Assembly: GCF_012927085.1 (NCBI RefSeq)
Contig: NZ_JABBFX010000001.1
Coordinates: 2,232,001 to 2,296,000, forward strand
Direction: 5' to 3'
Length of the DNA: 64,000 bases
From: Ramlibacter agri
GTDB taxonomy: Bacteria; Pseudomonadota; Gammaproteobacteria; Burkholderiales; Burkholderiaceae_C
Shown: positions 21,664 through 30,369 of the stretch, in pieces
Layout: each line of letters starts with the position of its first letter
Numbering within the stretch: position 1 is the stretch's first letter
Translations under genes and position numbers: made by a program
Notes under the pieces: model-generated
What the model was told of the DNA's origin: nothing
Databases searched by the model: none
What the model saw: the letters and a program-made list of their open reading frames with translations, nothing else

Positions 21664-21683
21664 TGTCCCCAGAACAGGGGACA
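21664..21683. promoter_or_regulatory. Perfect 7-bp inverted repeat between MACPF and GSDH-like genes
   Basis: TGTCCCC (21664-21670) and GGGGACA (21677-21683) frame AGAACA, giving a perfect dyad. It sits in the 134-bp gap between divergent starts, 54 bp before the MACPF start and about 60 bp before the propeller enzyme start. The geometry fits an operator for a dimeric regulator that could control both units. No regulator gene is adjacent. Confidence 0.5.
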
Positions 21684-21744
21684 ACCGGGCGGCCGGCGGC
21701 TTTGTTAGAGTGCGCCGATGGCCGGCAAGGCCGGGGGAGCGATG

Positions 21745-23070
21745 ATGAGCGGACAGACGACTCTCTTCTCGCGCGGCGTCGCGCTGGTTGGCGAAGCCGC
21801 CGTGGCGTGGCGGCGCCGCACGCAAGGCCCCGTGCCGCCACCCGCCGTGGGCGGCGCGCCGGAGATTCCGGCCGGCCGCCCGCAAGGCGCCGTCCCCACG
21901 CTCAAGATGCCCACCGCGCGCGGCTGGGCGCTGGGGCAGTTGCCGGCGGCGGCGCCGGGACTCGCCGCCAACGCCTTCGCCACCGGCCTGAAGCATCCCC
22001 GCTGGATCCACGTGCTGCCGAACGGCGACGTCACCGTCGCCGAGGCGCTGTTCATGCCCGGGCCGCCGAAGACCGTGTTCGAGCGCGCCATGGTCGCGAC
22101 GATGAAGCGCGCGGCGGCGATCGGGCCCAGCCCGAACCGCATCACCTTGCTGCGCGACGCCGACGGCGACGGCACCGCGGAAATCCGCGACACGCTGCTC
22201 GAAGGCCTGAGCCAGCCGTTCGGCATGGCCTTGATCGGCGAAACCTTCTACGTCGGCAACACCGACGGCGTGATGGCGTTTCCCTACGCGCCGGGCAGCA
22301 CCCGCATCCAGGCCGCCGGCCGGCCGCTCGTGCGCTTCAAGCCCGGTGGCCACTGGACGCGCAGCCTGCTGGCCAGCCCCGACGGCCTGCGCCTGTATGC
22401 CGGCGTGGGCTCGCTCACCAACATCGGCGACCTGGGTTTCGAGGTGGAGCAGGAGCGCGCCTGCATCTTCGAGCTGGATCTCGCGAGCGGCCGCAGCCGG
22501 GTGTTCGCCGAGGGCCTGCGCAACCCGGTGGGCCTGGCTTGGGAGCCGCAGACGGGCGTGCTGTGGACGGTGGTCAACGAGCGCGACGGCCTCGGCGACG
22601 AAACCCCGCCCGACTACCTGACCTCGGTGCGCGAGGGCGGCTTCTACGGTTGGCCGTACTGCTATTGGGGCCGCACCGTCGACGACCGCGTGCAGCCGCA
22701 GGACGCAGCGCGGGTGGCGCAGGCGATCACGCCGGACTACGCGTTGGGCGGCCACACCGCATCGCTCGGCCTGTGCTGGATGCCGCGCGGCACGCTGCCC
22801 GGTTTCGACGAGGACGGCATGGTGATCGGTCAGCACGGCTCGTGGAACCGCAGCGTTTTGAGCGGCTACCGCGTGGTCTTCGTGCCCTTCGCCAACGGAC
22901 GCCCGAGCGGGCAGCCTCCGCGCGACATCCTGAGCGGCTTCCTGGCGCCGGACGAAAGCGAATCCTACGGCCGGCCGGTGGGCGTGGCGATCGGGCCCGA
23001 CCGGCATTCGCTGCTGGTGGCGGACGATGTCGGCGACGTGATCTGGCGAGTGGGGGCAGCGGGACGTTGA
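21745..23070 (+). CDS. Sorbosone-dehydrogenase-like PQQ/beta-propeller enzyme
   Basis: This protein of about 441 residues belongs to the soluble glucose/sorbosone dehydrogenase-like six-bladed propeller family (GSDH). Visible landmarks are 'GLKHPRWIHVLPNGDVTVAEA' (first blade), 'LLRDADGDGTAEIRDTLLEGL', 'SQPFGMAL', 'GLRNPVGLAWEPQTGVLWTVVNERD' (cofactor and calcium face), 'GGFYGWPYCYWG', and 'IGQHGSWNRSVLSGYRV'. ATG 21745 is chosen because a GGGGGAG sequence at 21733-21739 lies at good spacing; ATG 21742 and 21718 are alternatives. The N terminus is not a clear signal peptide, which is unusual for a PQQ enzyme. It is divergent from the MACPF operon. Cofactor and substrate are not provable here. 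Confidence 0.82.
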   Translation: MSGQTTLFSRGVALVGEAAVAWRRRTQGPVPPPAVGGAPEIPAGRPQGAVPTLKMPTARGWALGQLPAAAPGLAANAFATGLKHPRWIHVLPNGDVTVAEALFMPGPPKTVFERAMVATMKRAAAIGPSPNRITLLRDADGDGTAEIRDTLLEGLSQPFGMALIGETFYVGNTDGVMAFPYAPGSTRIQAAGRPLVRFKPGGHWTRSLLASPDGLRLYAGVGSLTNIGDLGFEVEQERACIFELDLASGRSRVFAEGLRNPVGLAWEPQTGVLWTVVNERDGLGDETPPDYLTSVREGGFYGWPYCYWGRTVDDRVQPQDAARVAQAITPDYALGGHTASLGLCWMPRGTLPGFDEDGMVIGQHGSWNRSVLSGYRVVFVPFANGRPSGQPPRDILSGFLAPDESESYGRPVGVAIGPDRHSLLVADDVGDVIWRVGAAGR

Positions 23071-23095
23071 ATGATCGGTGGCTTGGCCTGACCGT

Positions 23096-24175
23096 CTAGG
23101 CGACCGTGAACGCCTCGTGCACTGCGCTCTGGAAAGCGCCGCCATTCACCGGCCCGCCGCCCGCGACGTAGATCGTGTTGCCGATCGCCGCGGCGCCCAG
23201 GCCATGGCGCGGAGTGATCATCGGTGCGTACTGTTCCCAGCGGTCCCGCACCAGGTCGTAGGCCTCGTTCTGGCCGAACACCCGGTTCACGCCTTCGCCG
23301 CCCATGACGAAGATGCGTTGCCCCACCAGCACGGCGCCGTGCCCCGAGCGCGCCGTGGGCAGCGGGTTGCGCATGGTCCATTTGTCGGTGGCGGCTTCGT
23401 AACTGTGGTGCAGGTTGCTGTTGGTGTGGAAGCTGTCGACGCGTCCGCCGATGACATGGATCAGGCCGTTGGCCACCACTGCGCCGACGTGGTCGCGGCC
23501 GGTGGGCAGCGGCGCGGCGCGCGTCCAGCGGTCGGCCTGCGGGTCGTAGACCAGATGCCAGTCGACCGACTTCTTGGTGTCGAAGGTGTCGCCGATGGCG
23601 CCGCCGATCGCGTGCAGCTTGCCTTCGAAGTTGACGCAGGCCACCGAGCCGCCCGCCTGCGGCAGCGGCGCGATGGCGCGCCACTTGTCTTCGCGGGCGC
23701 TCCAGGCGTAGCACTCGGGGTCCGGGTGGCGGTTCTGCTCGAGGAAGCCGCCGATGGCGTACAGCGTGTCGCCCATTACCGCCACGCCCACGTGGTTGGC
23801 GCCGCGCGGCAGCGGCGCGGCGCGGCCCCAGGCATCGCGCTGCGGGTCGTAGACGTGGTGGTAGGCGCGGTCCACGCGCTGCTCGCCGTAGCCGCCCACC
23901 AGGTGCATGCGGCCGTTCATGGCGACGGCCCAGGCCATCTCGCTGCGCGGCAAGGGCAATGGCGCCTTCGGCGTCCAGCGGCCCGGCGTCGCGGCCTTGG
24001 GGGCCAGGCTGTCGAACAGGCTTTGAACGTCGGCTTCGGCCGGCCGGTCGATGCGGCCCGGCGCGTTCAGGCGTTCGTAGAGGGCGTCGTGGCCGGCGTG
24101 GCCGCCGCCCGTCTGCGCGCGGGCGGCGAACGCGGCGGCGCCGGCGAGCAGCAGCGAGCGGCGTGGGAGCGGCAT
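23096..24175 (-). CDS. Exported Kelch-repeat protein
   Basis: This 359-residue protein has the leader MPLPRRSLLLAGAAAFAARA (twin arginine, Tat-like or Sec). About six Kelch repeats of roughly 48 residues follow, each with a paired-glycine strand such as 'HLVGGYGE', 'YAIGGFLE', 'HAIGGAIG', 'HVIGGRVD', 'FVMGGEGV' and 'YVAGGGPV', preceded by 'W..APLP'-type turns. It would form a six-bladed beta-propeller in the periplasm. Kelch propellers bind ligands or proteins and sometimes act as sialate or galactose oxidase-like enzymes; no copper ligands are evident. It lies 9 bp downstream of the cupin gene and is probably co-transcribed. Confidence 0.85.
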   Translation of the reverse strand: MPLPRRSLLLAGAAAFAARAQTGGGHAGHDALYERLNAPGRIDRPAEADVQSLFDSLAPKAATPGRWTPKAPLPLPRSEMAWAVAMNGRMHLVGGYGEQRVDRAYHHVYDPQRDAWGRAAPLPRGANHVGVAVMGDTLYAIGGFLEQNRHPDPECYAWSAREDKWRAIAPLPQAGGSVACVNFEGKLHAIGGAIGDTFDTKKSVDWHLVYDPQADRWTRAAPLPTGRDHVGAVVANGLIHVIGGRVDSFHTNSNLHHSYEAATDKWTMRNPLPTARSGHGAVLVGQRIFVMGGEGVNRVFGQNEAYDLVRDRWEQYAPMITPRHGLGAAAIGNTIYVAGGGPVNGGAFQSAVHEAFTVA

Positions 24176-24184
24176 GGCGCCTCC

Positions 24185-24589
24185 TCAGGGCTTGAACACA
24201 TCCACCGGCAGCAGCACTACTGGCGTCAGGCCGCGGTTCTCCCACCAGTGCGAAACGTCCTGCTTCGCCACGACCATCTCGCCCGCCTTGTGCGGGATCT
24301 CGACGCCGTTGCGGATCTCGACCACGTCGCCCTGCAGCACGTATTCCAGCGTGGGCCGGCCCTTGTGGCTGTGCGCGGCCACGTGGCCGCCGGGCTCGAT
24401 GGTGACGGCGCGGGCGCGCAGCGCGCGGCCCTCGATGCCGTCGATCTCGCCGGCCAGTTCGATCTGGCCCAGCGACCTGGTGGAGGAACCCTTGGCGTCG
24501 GCAGGGCCGGCGACCTGGGAGAAGCCGTAGCCGCAGCCGAAGGCGGCAACGGCGACCAGCACGAAGGAGAAGCGCGGGCGAGCAGTCAT
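24185..24589 (-). CDS. Small exported cupin-domain protein
   Basis: This 134-residue protein has a hydrophobic N terminus (FSFVLVAVAAFGCGYGF) that could be an uncleaved anchor or a lipobox-like leader. It is followed by a single cupin barrel. Motif 1 is 'GGHVAAHSHKGRPTLEYVLQG' in spirit (H..H..E pattern, about residues 72-90), and motif 2 is 'HKAGEMVVAKQDVSHWWEN' with the final histidine. The metal site looks complete, so it may bind a metal and a small molecule. Function is unknown. It is the upstream partner of the Kelch gene, both probably exported. Confidence 0.78.
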   Translation of the reverse strand: MTARPRFSFVLVAVAAFGCGYGFSQVAGPADAKGSSTRSLGQIELAGEIDGIEGRALRARAVTIEPGGHVAAHSHKGRPTLEYVLQGDVVEIRNGVEIPHKAGEMVVAKQDVSHWWENRGLTPVVLLPVDVFKP

Positions 24590-24680
24590 CGGGTCCTCTG
24601 GAGGGTGGTTGTGGACCGGGGCATGCTACGGCGGGGGCGCGCCACCTGGGCCGGGGTGAACCCGGAGGCTTACCCCGTTT

Positions 24681-25505
24681 TCAGGACGCGCCCAGGAGCC
24701 GGTTCAACTCGGCCCCGCTGGCCGCGTCGGCGAAGCCGTCGAAACGGCCTTGCTCCGCGATGAGGCGGGCGCTGCGCATGAAACCACCCCAGGCCGAGCG
24801 CGCCAGCGCGCCGCCGACGCTGACGCGGCGCACGCCCATGGCCGCGAGCTCCTGCAGGTTGAAGGGCAGCGCCGAGCCCACCAGCAGGTTCACCGGCTTG
24901 GGCGCGACGGCCTGCACCACCGCGGTGATCTGTTCGCGGGTGGAGATGCCCGGCGCGTAGAGGCAATCGGCGCCGGCTTCGGCGTAGGCCTGCAGGCGCC
25001 GGATCGTGTCGTCCAGGTCCTTGCGGCCCCAGAAGAAGTTCTCGGCGCGGCCGACCAGCAGCACTTCGCCGCCGGCGTCGTCGACGGCCTTGCGGGCCGC
25101 GCGCATGCGCTCCACCGAAGCGGCGAGCGGACGGATCGGGTCGGCGGCGTCGCCGGTGGAGTCCTCGATGGAAACGCCGGCGATGCCTGTTTCGATGGCG
25201 AGCCGCACGTTGCGCGCGACGCCTTCGGCATCGTCGGCGAAGCCGTCCTCGAAGTCGGCGTTGAGCGGCAGCTCGGTCGCGGCCACCAGCTCGCGCAGGT
25301 GGGCGAGCACGCCTTCGAACTGCATGTCGCCGTCGGCCATGCCCCGGCTCCAGGCTGCGCCGGAGCTGGTGGTGGCCAGCGCCTGGAAGCCGAGCGACTG
25401 CAGGTAGCGGGCGCTGCCGACGTCCCAGGGGTTGGGAATGACGAAGCAGCCGGCGTCGTGAAGGCGGCGGAAGGCCTGGCGGCGGGCGGAGAAGGGAGAG
25501 GGCAT
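24681..25505 (-). CDS. Isocitrate lyase/PEP mutase family protein
   Basis: This 274-residue ICL/PEPM-type TIM barrel has 'FVIPNPWDVGSARYLQSLGFQALATTSSG' at the N terminus, 'NADFEDGF' (about 82) and 'GVSIEDSTGD' (about 110) for Mg2+ and phosphate-face binding, and 'VGRAENFFWG' in place of the 'RTDA' loop. This variant group cleaves or forms C-C bonds in 2-methylisocitrate- or oxaloacetate-like acids, but most members are uncharacterised. It is separated from the HpaI-type aldolase upstream by a 73-bp palindromic element (25535-25607), so it may or may not share its message. Confidence 0.85.
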   Translation of the reverse strand: MPSPFSARRQAFRRLHDAGCFVIPNPWDVGSARYLQSLGFQALATTSSGAAWSRGMADGDMQFEGVLAHLRELVAATELPLNADFEDGFADDAEGVARNVRLAIETGIAGVSIEDSTGDAADPIRPLAASVERMRAARKAVDDAGGEVLLVGRAENFFWGRKDLDDTIRRLQAYAEAGADCLYAPGISTREQITAVVQAVAPKPVNLLVGSALPFNLQELAAMGVRRVSVGGALARSAWGGFMRSARLIAEQGRFDGFADAASGAELNRLLGAS

Positions 25506-25534
25506 GCGGCGGACTCCTTGGGGGATGCCGCATT

Positions 25535-25607
25535 GTTGTCATTGCGGCCCCGAGCCGCAATCCATGCAGGCGTGGCGTGGATCCCGGATCGAGTCCGGGA
25601 TGACAAC
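25535..25607. repeat. Palindromic dispersed-repeat-like element, 73 bp
   Basis: The element is bounded by GTTGTCAT at 25535-25542 and its exact complement ATGACAAC at 25600-25607. It contains two further hairpins: ATTGCGG/CCGCAAT (25541-25561) and TCCCGGA/TCCGGGA (25582-25600). The outer and inner dyads together suggest a REP- or MITE-like mobile repeat inserted between the HpaI-aldolase and ICL/PEPM genes. It abuts the aldolase stop codon. It could also attenuate transcription. Confidence 0.65.
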
Positions 25608-26389
25608 TAATAGCTGCCTGAGGGCTTGGCCGCCCCTTCCCGCAGCTTCGCCAGCATCCCTCGCGCATTCCCCGTCAGCAGGCCCAGGTCCGAGCCGATC
25701 GCCACGAAGCGGAAGCCGGCCTCGCCGTACTGCCTGGCCTGCTCGGCCGACGCGGCCAGCGTCCCGGCCGGCTTGCCGAGTGCGTTGCAGCGGCGCGCGA
25801 AATCCTGCAGCGCGCGCTGCACGTCGGGATGCGCGCCATTGCCGTGCAGGCCCATCGAACCCGACAGGTCGGTCGGGCCGATGAACAGGGCGTCGACGCC
25901 CGGCACCGAAGCGATCTCCTCCAGCCCGTCCAGCGCGGCCGGCGTCTCGATCTGCACCACCACGCCGATGCGGCTGTTGGCCGTCTTGAAATGGTCCGGC
26001 ACCGCGCCGAAGCGCGAAGCGCGGCTGAGGCCCGCCATGCCGCGGATGCCTTCGGGCGGATAGCGCGTGGCCCGCACCGCGCGCTGCGCCTCTTCGGCAT
26101 CCTGCACGAAGGGGAAGAGCAGGGTGGACGCGCCGGCATCGAGCGCGCGCTTCACCAGCACGGTGTCGTTCCAGGCCATGCGCACCACCGGCACCGTGGG
26201 CGTGGTGCCCAGCGCTTGCAGCATGTGCGCGAGGTCCATCGTGTCGATCGGCGAGTGCTCGCCGTCGATGATGGCCCAGTCGAAGCCGCAGCAGCCGACG
26301 GCCTCGGCGATGAGCGGGCTGGCGGACATCAGGAAGGTGCCGGCGGAGGGGGCGGCGCCGGAGCTCAGTTGGTCGAGAAATGCGTTCAT
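25607..26389 (-). CDS. HpcH/HpaI-family class II aldolase
   Basis: This 260-residue protein has 'DWAIIDGEHSPID' (about 38-50) with the catalytic His region, 'LFPFVQDAEEAQRAVRATRYPPEGIRG', 'VVVQIETPAALD' with the metal-binding glutamate (about 147), and 'ALFIGPTDLSGSMG' with the metal-binding aspartate (about 172). These Mg2+/Mn2+-dependent enzymes cleave 4-hydroxy-2-oxo acids (2,4-dihydroxyhept-2-enedioate type) to pyruvate plus an aldehyde. It probably acts late in the catabolic route encoded by the genes upstream on the same strand. The 68-bp gap before it holds a hairpin and two direct repeats. Confidence 0.88.
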   Translation of the reverse strand: MNAFLDQLSSGAAPSAGTFLMSASPLIAEAVGCCGFDWAIIDGEHSPIDTMDLAHMLQALGTTPTVPVVRMAWNDTVLVKRALDAGASTLLFPFVQDAEEAQRAVRATRYPPEGIRGMAGLSRASRFGAVPDHFKTANSRIGVVVQIETPAALDGLEEIASVPGVDALFIGPTDLSGSMGLHGNGAHPDVQRALQDFARRCNALGKPAGTLAASAEQARQYGEAGFRFVAIGSDLGLLTGNARGMLAKLREGAAKPSGSY

Positions 26390-26404
26390 CGGAAGCCCTG
26401 GGTT

Positions 26405-26456
26405 CCCGCCTTCGCGGGCATGACGAGTGGGGGGCGCGGGAATGACGAGTGGGGGG
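26405..26456. repeat. Hairpin and 15-bp direct repeat between ThDP and aldolase genes
   Basis: A CCCGC-CTTC-GCGGG hairpin (26405-26418) is followed by two exact copies of a 15-bp sequence beginning ATGACGAG and ending in six Gs, at 26420-26434 and 26442-26456. 'CCGCCTTCGCGGGCATGACGA' resembles the short dispersed repeats often seen between genes in Burkholderiales. It lies just beyond the ThDP enzyme stop. Confidence 0.6.
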
Positions 26457-26457
26457 A

Positions 26458-28167
26458 TCAGCCGCGGCCGGTGACGTGGACGAGTGCTTGCCGCTTTTCT
26501 TCGCGGACGACGCGGAAGGCCCGCCGCAGCACGTCTTCCAGCTCGGCGCGCTCGGACACGCGGAAGCCGGCGCCGCCGCTGGCCTCCGCATAACGCGCGA
26601 AGTCGGGCAGCGGCGCGAGATTGGACAAGGGCGCGCTGCCGCCGGCGCGCACCTGCGCCGCCGCCGTCCCCTGCGGGTAGACGAGGGTGGCGGCGTTCTG
26701 CACCGCTTCCCAGCCGCCGTTGTCGAACACGATCACCAGCACAGGCAAGCCGTGCAATTGCGACGCGTGGTGGCAGGCCGCCGGATTGGCGAACAGGTAG
26801 GCGCCGTCGCCCAGCATGGCGACGACGGTGCGATCCGGCGCCGCTTGCTGCGCGCCCAGCGCCGCGGGAAAGCCCCAACCCAGGCCGGCCGAAGTGGGAT
26901 GCACGAAGTAGCGGCCGGGCTCGTCGAAGGGCATGCGCTCGCGGGCGACCGGGTATTCGTTGACGACGAGTGCGTCGGCCGGCAAGGTCGCCGTGACCGC
27001 CGCCGTGAGGAAGGACTTGCTGATCGCCCCGCCGCGCTGCGTGTCGGCATCGGCGCGGGCACGCGCGGCGCTGCGCAGCTCCCCGGCCCAAGCCAAGGCA
27101 CGCGCACGCCGCGCGTCGGCGTCGCGCAAGGCGCCGCAATCCTCCAGCGCGGAAGACAGCGCCGGCAGCAACTGCGCAATCGTCGTCGTGATCGCCAGGT
27201 CGGTGCGATGCCCGCGCAGCGGATAACGCGTGAACAGCGGGTCGGTGCCCGCATGCGCGACCAGCTTCGCCACCGGCTCGCCCTTCTTCGGCACCCAGGG
27301 CACGTCGGCTTCCAGGAACAACAGCGCGTCCGCGCGCTTCAGCACGACGACGTGGTCGTGCCCCAGGAAGAGGGGATGGCTGGACGGAAAGCAGGTGTAG
27401 CGCGAACGAGCATCGCCCACGGCGATGCCGAAGCGCTCGCTCAAGGACGCGAGCGCGGCCACCGTCGAAGGATCGGCCCCGCTGCCGGTGCAGAGGATGG
27501 CGGGGAATTCCGCCGATGCGAGAGCACGCGCCAGCTGCGCGACCGCCGCGGGATCGGGCGCGGGCCCGGCCGGCGCCACCTGCGCGGGAGCCGGCAGCGG
27601 CCAGGGCGCCGACTCCGGCAGCGGCGCCGCCAGCGCCTCGCGCGGCAGGGTCAGGCACACCGGGCCGCGCGGATGCGCCATGGCGATCGCCAGTGCGCGG
27701 TCGACCAGCTGGTGCACGTTGCTGCCATCACGCAGCTCGTAGTCCCACTTCACCAGCTCGCGCAGCATGCCGGCCTGGTCGAACATCTCCTGCGACCACT
27801 GGATCTCGCTGTCGCGCGAACCTTCGTGGCCGCCCTCGAACACCGGCGTGCGCCCCGGCGTGAAGAGGATCGGAACCTGGGCCCGCGCCGCGTTGAACAG
27901 CCCGCAGACCGCATTGGCCGCGCCTACGCTCACGTGCAGCATCACCGCCTGCGGCCGGCCCGTGACCATGTAGTAGCCATGGGCCATGCCGACCGCCACG
28001 TTCTCGTGCGTGGAGATCACCGGCTGCGGAAACGCCAGCCCGCTCTCCGCCGAACGCGCATAGGCCTCCACCAGCGGCGCCGTGTCGGTGCCGGCGCCGA
28101 TGTAGAACCGGTCCACCCCGCGCTCCTTCAGCAGCGCGAGGAAGGCCTCGGCGACGGTGGGCCTCAT
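26458..28167 (-). CDS. Thiamine-diphosphate-dependent decarboxylase/acetolactate synthase-like enzyme
   Basis: This 569-residue protein has the three-domain ThDP enzyme plan. The N-terminal Pyr domain carries the catalytic glutamate in 'ISTHENVAVGMAHGYY' (about residue 54). The middle domain follows, and the C-terminal PP domain has 'MLGDGAYLFANPAACHHA' (about 465), the GDG...N cofactor motif. The family includes acetolactate synthases, benzoylformate and oxalyl-CoA decarboxylases; the substrate here is not evident. It overlaps the upstream Bug protein gene by 4 bp (ATGA), so translation is coupled and both probably belong to one catabolic pathway. Confidence 0.87.
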   Translation of the reverse strand: MRPTVAEAFLALLKERGVDRFYIGAGTDTAPLVEAYARSAESGLAFPQPVISTHENVAVGMAHGYYMVTGRPQAVMLHVSVGAANAVCGLFNAARAQVPILFTPGRTPVFEGGHEGSRDSEIQWSQEMFDQAGMLRELVKWDYELRDGSNVHQLVDRALAIAMAHPRGPVCLTLPREALAAPLPESAPWPLPAPAQVAPAGPAPDPAAVAQLARALASAEFPAILCTGSGADPSTVAALASLSERFGIAVGDARSRYTCFPSSHPLFLGHDHVVVLKRADALLFLEADVPWVPKKGEPVAKLVAHAGTDPLFTRYPLRGHRTDLAITTTIAQLLPALSSALEDCGALRDADARRARALAWAGELRSAARARADADTQRGGAISKSFLTAAVTATLPADALVVNEYPVARERMPFDEPGRYFVHPTSAGLGWGFPAALGAQQAAPDRTVVAMLGDGAYLFANPAACHHASQLHGLPVLVIVFDNGGWEAVQNAATLVYPQGTAAAQVRAGGSAPLSNLAPLPDFARYAEASGGAGFRVSERAELEDVLRRAFRVVREEKRQALVHVTGRG

Positions 28168-29141
28168 TGCGGCTGGATGTTGGCGCGCTTGGCCACCGTC
28201 GCCCAGCGGTCCAGGTCGAAGGCGATGGCCTTGGCGAAGTCCTCCGAGGTGTTGCCCACCGGCTCGACGCCGATCTTCATGAAGGCTTCGCGCACCTCGG
28301 GCCGCTTCACCATCTCCACCACCACGTTCTGGATCTTGCGGACGATGGGCATGGGCGTGCCGGCCGGCGCGATGACGCCCACGAGCGTCGCCACCTCGGT
28401 GCCGGGCAGGCCGGCCTCGGCCACCGTCGGCACCTCGGGGAAGGCGGCGTTGCGGTGCTCGTCGGTGTAGGCCAGAGCGCGCAGCTTGCCCGCCTTCAGC
28501 AGGCCGGCGAGCGGCGGCACGTCGGCGATGGCGATGGTGACCTGCCCGCCGGTCAGCGCGATGGTCGACTCGCCGCTGCTTTTGTACGGGATGGCCAGGA
28601 AGTTGGTGCCGGTCTTCTGCTTGAACAGTTCCGTGGCCAGCTGGAACAGCGGCGCGCTCGACGCATAGGTCACCTCGTTCGGGTGCGCCTTGGCGTAGTC
28701 CACCAGCTCCTTCACCGTCTTGAACGGCTGCGTCGAATTGACGGTGATGAACAGCGGCAGGCGGCCCACCACCGAGATCGGCACGAAGTCCTTCTGCGGG
28801 TTGTAGGGCAAGGTCTTCTGCAGCACCGGGTTCATCACCAGCGGGCCCGAAGGCGCCATCATCAATGTGTAGCCGTCCGGCGCCGCCTTGGCCGCGTACT
28901 CGGTACCGGGGATGCCATTGGCGCCGGCCTTGTTCTCGACGATGCAGGGCTGGCCCAGCTTGTCCTGGATCTCCTTGGCGACCAGGCGCGCCAGCACGTC
29001 GGTGCCGCCACCCGGCGCATAGGGCACGACCAGCTTGATGACCTTGTTCGGGTAGTTGTCGCCCTGGGCGTGGGCGGCGTTCAGCAGGCAGGCGCCGGCG
29101 GCAAGCAGCAGCGCGCGGCGGAGGATGGACAGCTTGGGCAC
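28164..29141 (-). CDS. Bug-family (tripartite tricarboxylate) solute-binding protein
   Basis: This 325-residue periplasmic binding protein starts at GTG with the signal peptide LSILRRALLLAAGACLLNAAHA. The mature part opens with 'YPNKVIKLVVPYAPGGGTDVLARLVA' and has 'PYKSSGESTIALTGGQV', both hallmarks of TctC/Bug proteins that bind carboxylates and similar small molecules. No tctA or tctB membrane genes are in the window, as is common for this greatly expanded family in Burkholderiales. Its place between a Rieske oxygenase and a ThDP enzyme suggests it binds the pathway substrate. Confidence 0.92.
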   Translation of the reverse strand: MPKLSILRRALLLAAGACLLNAAHAQGDNYPNKVIKLVVPYAPGGGTDVLARLVAKEIQDKLGQPCIVENKAGANGIPGTEYAAKAAPDGYTLMMAPSGPLVMNPVLQKTLPYNPQKDFVPISVVGRLPLFITVNSTQPFKTVKELVDYAKAHPNEVTYASSAPLFQLATELFKQKTGTNFLAIPYKSSGESTIALTGGQVTIAIADVPPLAGLLKAGKLRALAYTDEHRNAAFPEVPTVAEAGLPGTEVATLVGVIAPAGTPMPIVRKIQNVVVEMVKRPEVREAFMKIGVEPVGNTSEDFAKAIAFDLDRWATVAKRANIQPQ

Positions 29142-29162
29142 GATGGGGGTTCCTTGTTCGAC

Positions 29163-30347
29163 TCAGGCGGCGGCCGCGGCGTTTTTCTGGCCGGGTTGGG
29201 TGGGCAGGGCTTGCGCCAGCTCGCGCTTGCGCCAGGGCTTGGTGGGCTTGCCGTTGCGCACGGCTTCCAGCTCGCGCCAGAAGATGCGGCGCAGGGTGAT
29301 GACGCCCAGGTCGCTCTTGCCCAGCATCTCGAGCTCGCGGTCGGCGATGATTCCCTGGCCCCGCTGCGCGATGTAGTCCTGCGCGGAGATCAGGCCGATC
29401 ACGTCGCCTTCCTCGGGGCCCTTGCGCTGCAGGAACAGTTCCTCGAAGTGCTCGTCGGCGTTGTACTGGCCGTACTTTTCGAACTGCTGCAGCAAGCGCT
29501 GCTTCTGGGCCTCGTCCTGCGCCTTCAGCGCATAGAGCGTGAAGCGGGTGCTGTGCTCGTCGTCGGCCGGCACCATCCAGATGACGAAGTCGATCCACGG
29601 GTCCGCGGGCGTCAGGCCCGGCACGACCACGTGGTTGTTGTTGGGGAAGGTCCAGTTCGACTTGCGCACGTTGCCGGCGCCGCGGCGGGCCGTCTGCTCG
29701 ATGCCGGCTTCGGTCTCGGCATAGGACAGCTCGGGGATCGCGTCGGTGACGGCATCGCCGAAGGAGGCGACGCGCAGCGCACGGTGCACGAAGCTGACGT
29801 GCGTGGCGTCCAGCGAGTTCTCGATCTGCTGGAACCAGTTGATCTTCCAGGTCTCCTTGGTGGCGACGATGGTCACGCCCTCGGCCTCCAGCGCGTCCTT
29901 GCGCGGCAGGTCGAACTCCGGCGCTTCGCCTTCACCGAGCCAGGCGAACACCAGGCCGCAATACTCGCGCACCGGGTAGCCGGCGATCTTCGCAGCGGGC
30001 GGCGGCGCCGCTTCCTTCTCCGCGGGCCGTTCGACGCAGGCGCCGCTGCCGTCGAAGCGCCAGCCGTGGTACATGCAGCGGATGGTGTCGCCGTGCACCC
30101 AGCCGGTGTGGAGCAGCGTCTGGCGGTGGCGGCAGCGGCCGGCCACCAGGTGCGCTTCGCCGCTGTCACCGCGGAACAGCGTGAGCTCGTCGCCCAGCAC
30201 CTTCACGGGAATCGCATCGCCCTTCTTCACGTCCGTGGACAGCGCGATGGGCTGCCAGAACAGGCGCAGCAGCTTGCCCATGTCCGTGTCCGGGGTGGTC
30301 TGCGTGAGCAGCTTCAACTGCTCGCCGCGGCTGATGGTGGTCGACAT
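29163..30347 (-). CDS. Rieske-type ring-hydroxylating oxygenase, large subunit
   Basis: This 394-residue protein has a Rieske [2Fe-2S] site, C72-R-H74 and C91-M-Y-H94, within 'GRCRHRQTLLHTGWVHGD' and 'IRCMYHGWRF'. The mononuclear iron region is 'ENSLDATHVSFVHRA' (H183 and H188). Length and motifs fit the phthalate 4,5-dioxygenase/O-demethylase group that works as a homo-oligomer with a separate ferredoxin-reductase. No reductase gene is next to it. It would hydroxylate or demethylate an aromatic or related substrate. It lies 22 bp after the BKACE gene and 21 bp before the Bug gene. Confidence 0.9.
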   Translation of the reverse strand: MSTTISRGEQLKLLTQTTPDTDMGKLLRLFWQPIALSTDVKKGDAIPVKVLGDELTLFRGDSGEAHLVAGRCRHRQTLLHTGWVHGDTIRCMYHGWRFDGSGACVERPAEKEAAPPPAAKIAGYPVREYCGLVFAWLGEGEAPEFDLPRKDALEAEGVTIVATKETWKINWFQQIENSLDATHVSFVHRALRVASFGDAVTDAIPELSYAETEAGIEQTARRGAGNVRKSNWTFPNNNHVVVPGLTPADPWIDFVIWMVPADDEHSTRFTLYALKAQDEAQKQRLLQQFEKYGQYNADEHFEELFLQRKGPEEGDVIGLISAQDYIAQRGQGIIADRELEMLGKSDLGVITLRRIFWRELEAVRNGKPTKPWRKRELAQALPTQPGQKNAAAAA

Positions 30348-30369
30348 GTCCTTCCTTCCTCGCTTGTAT

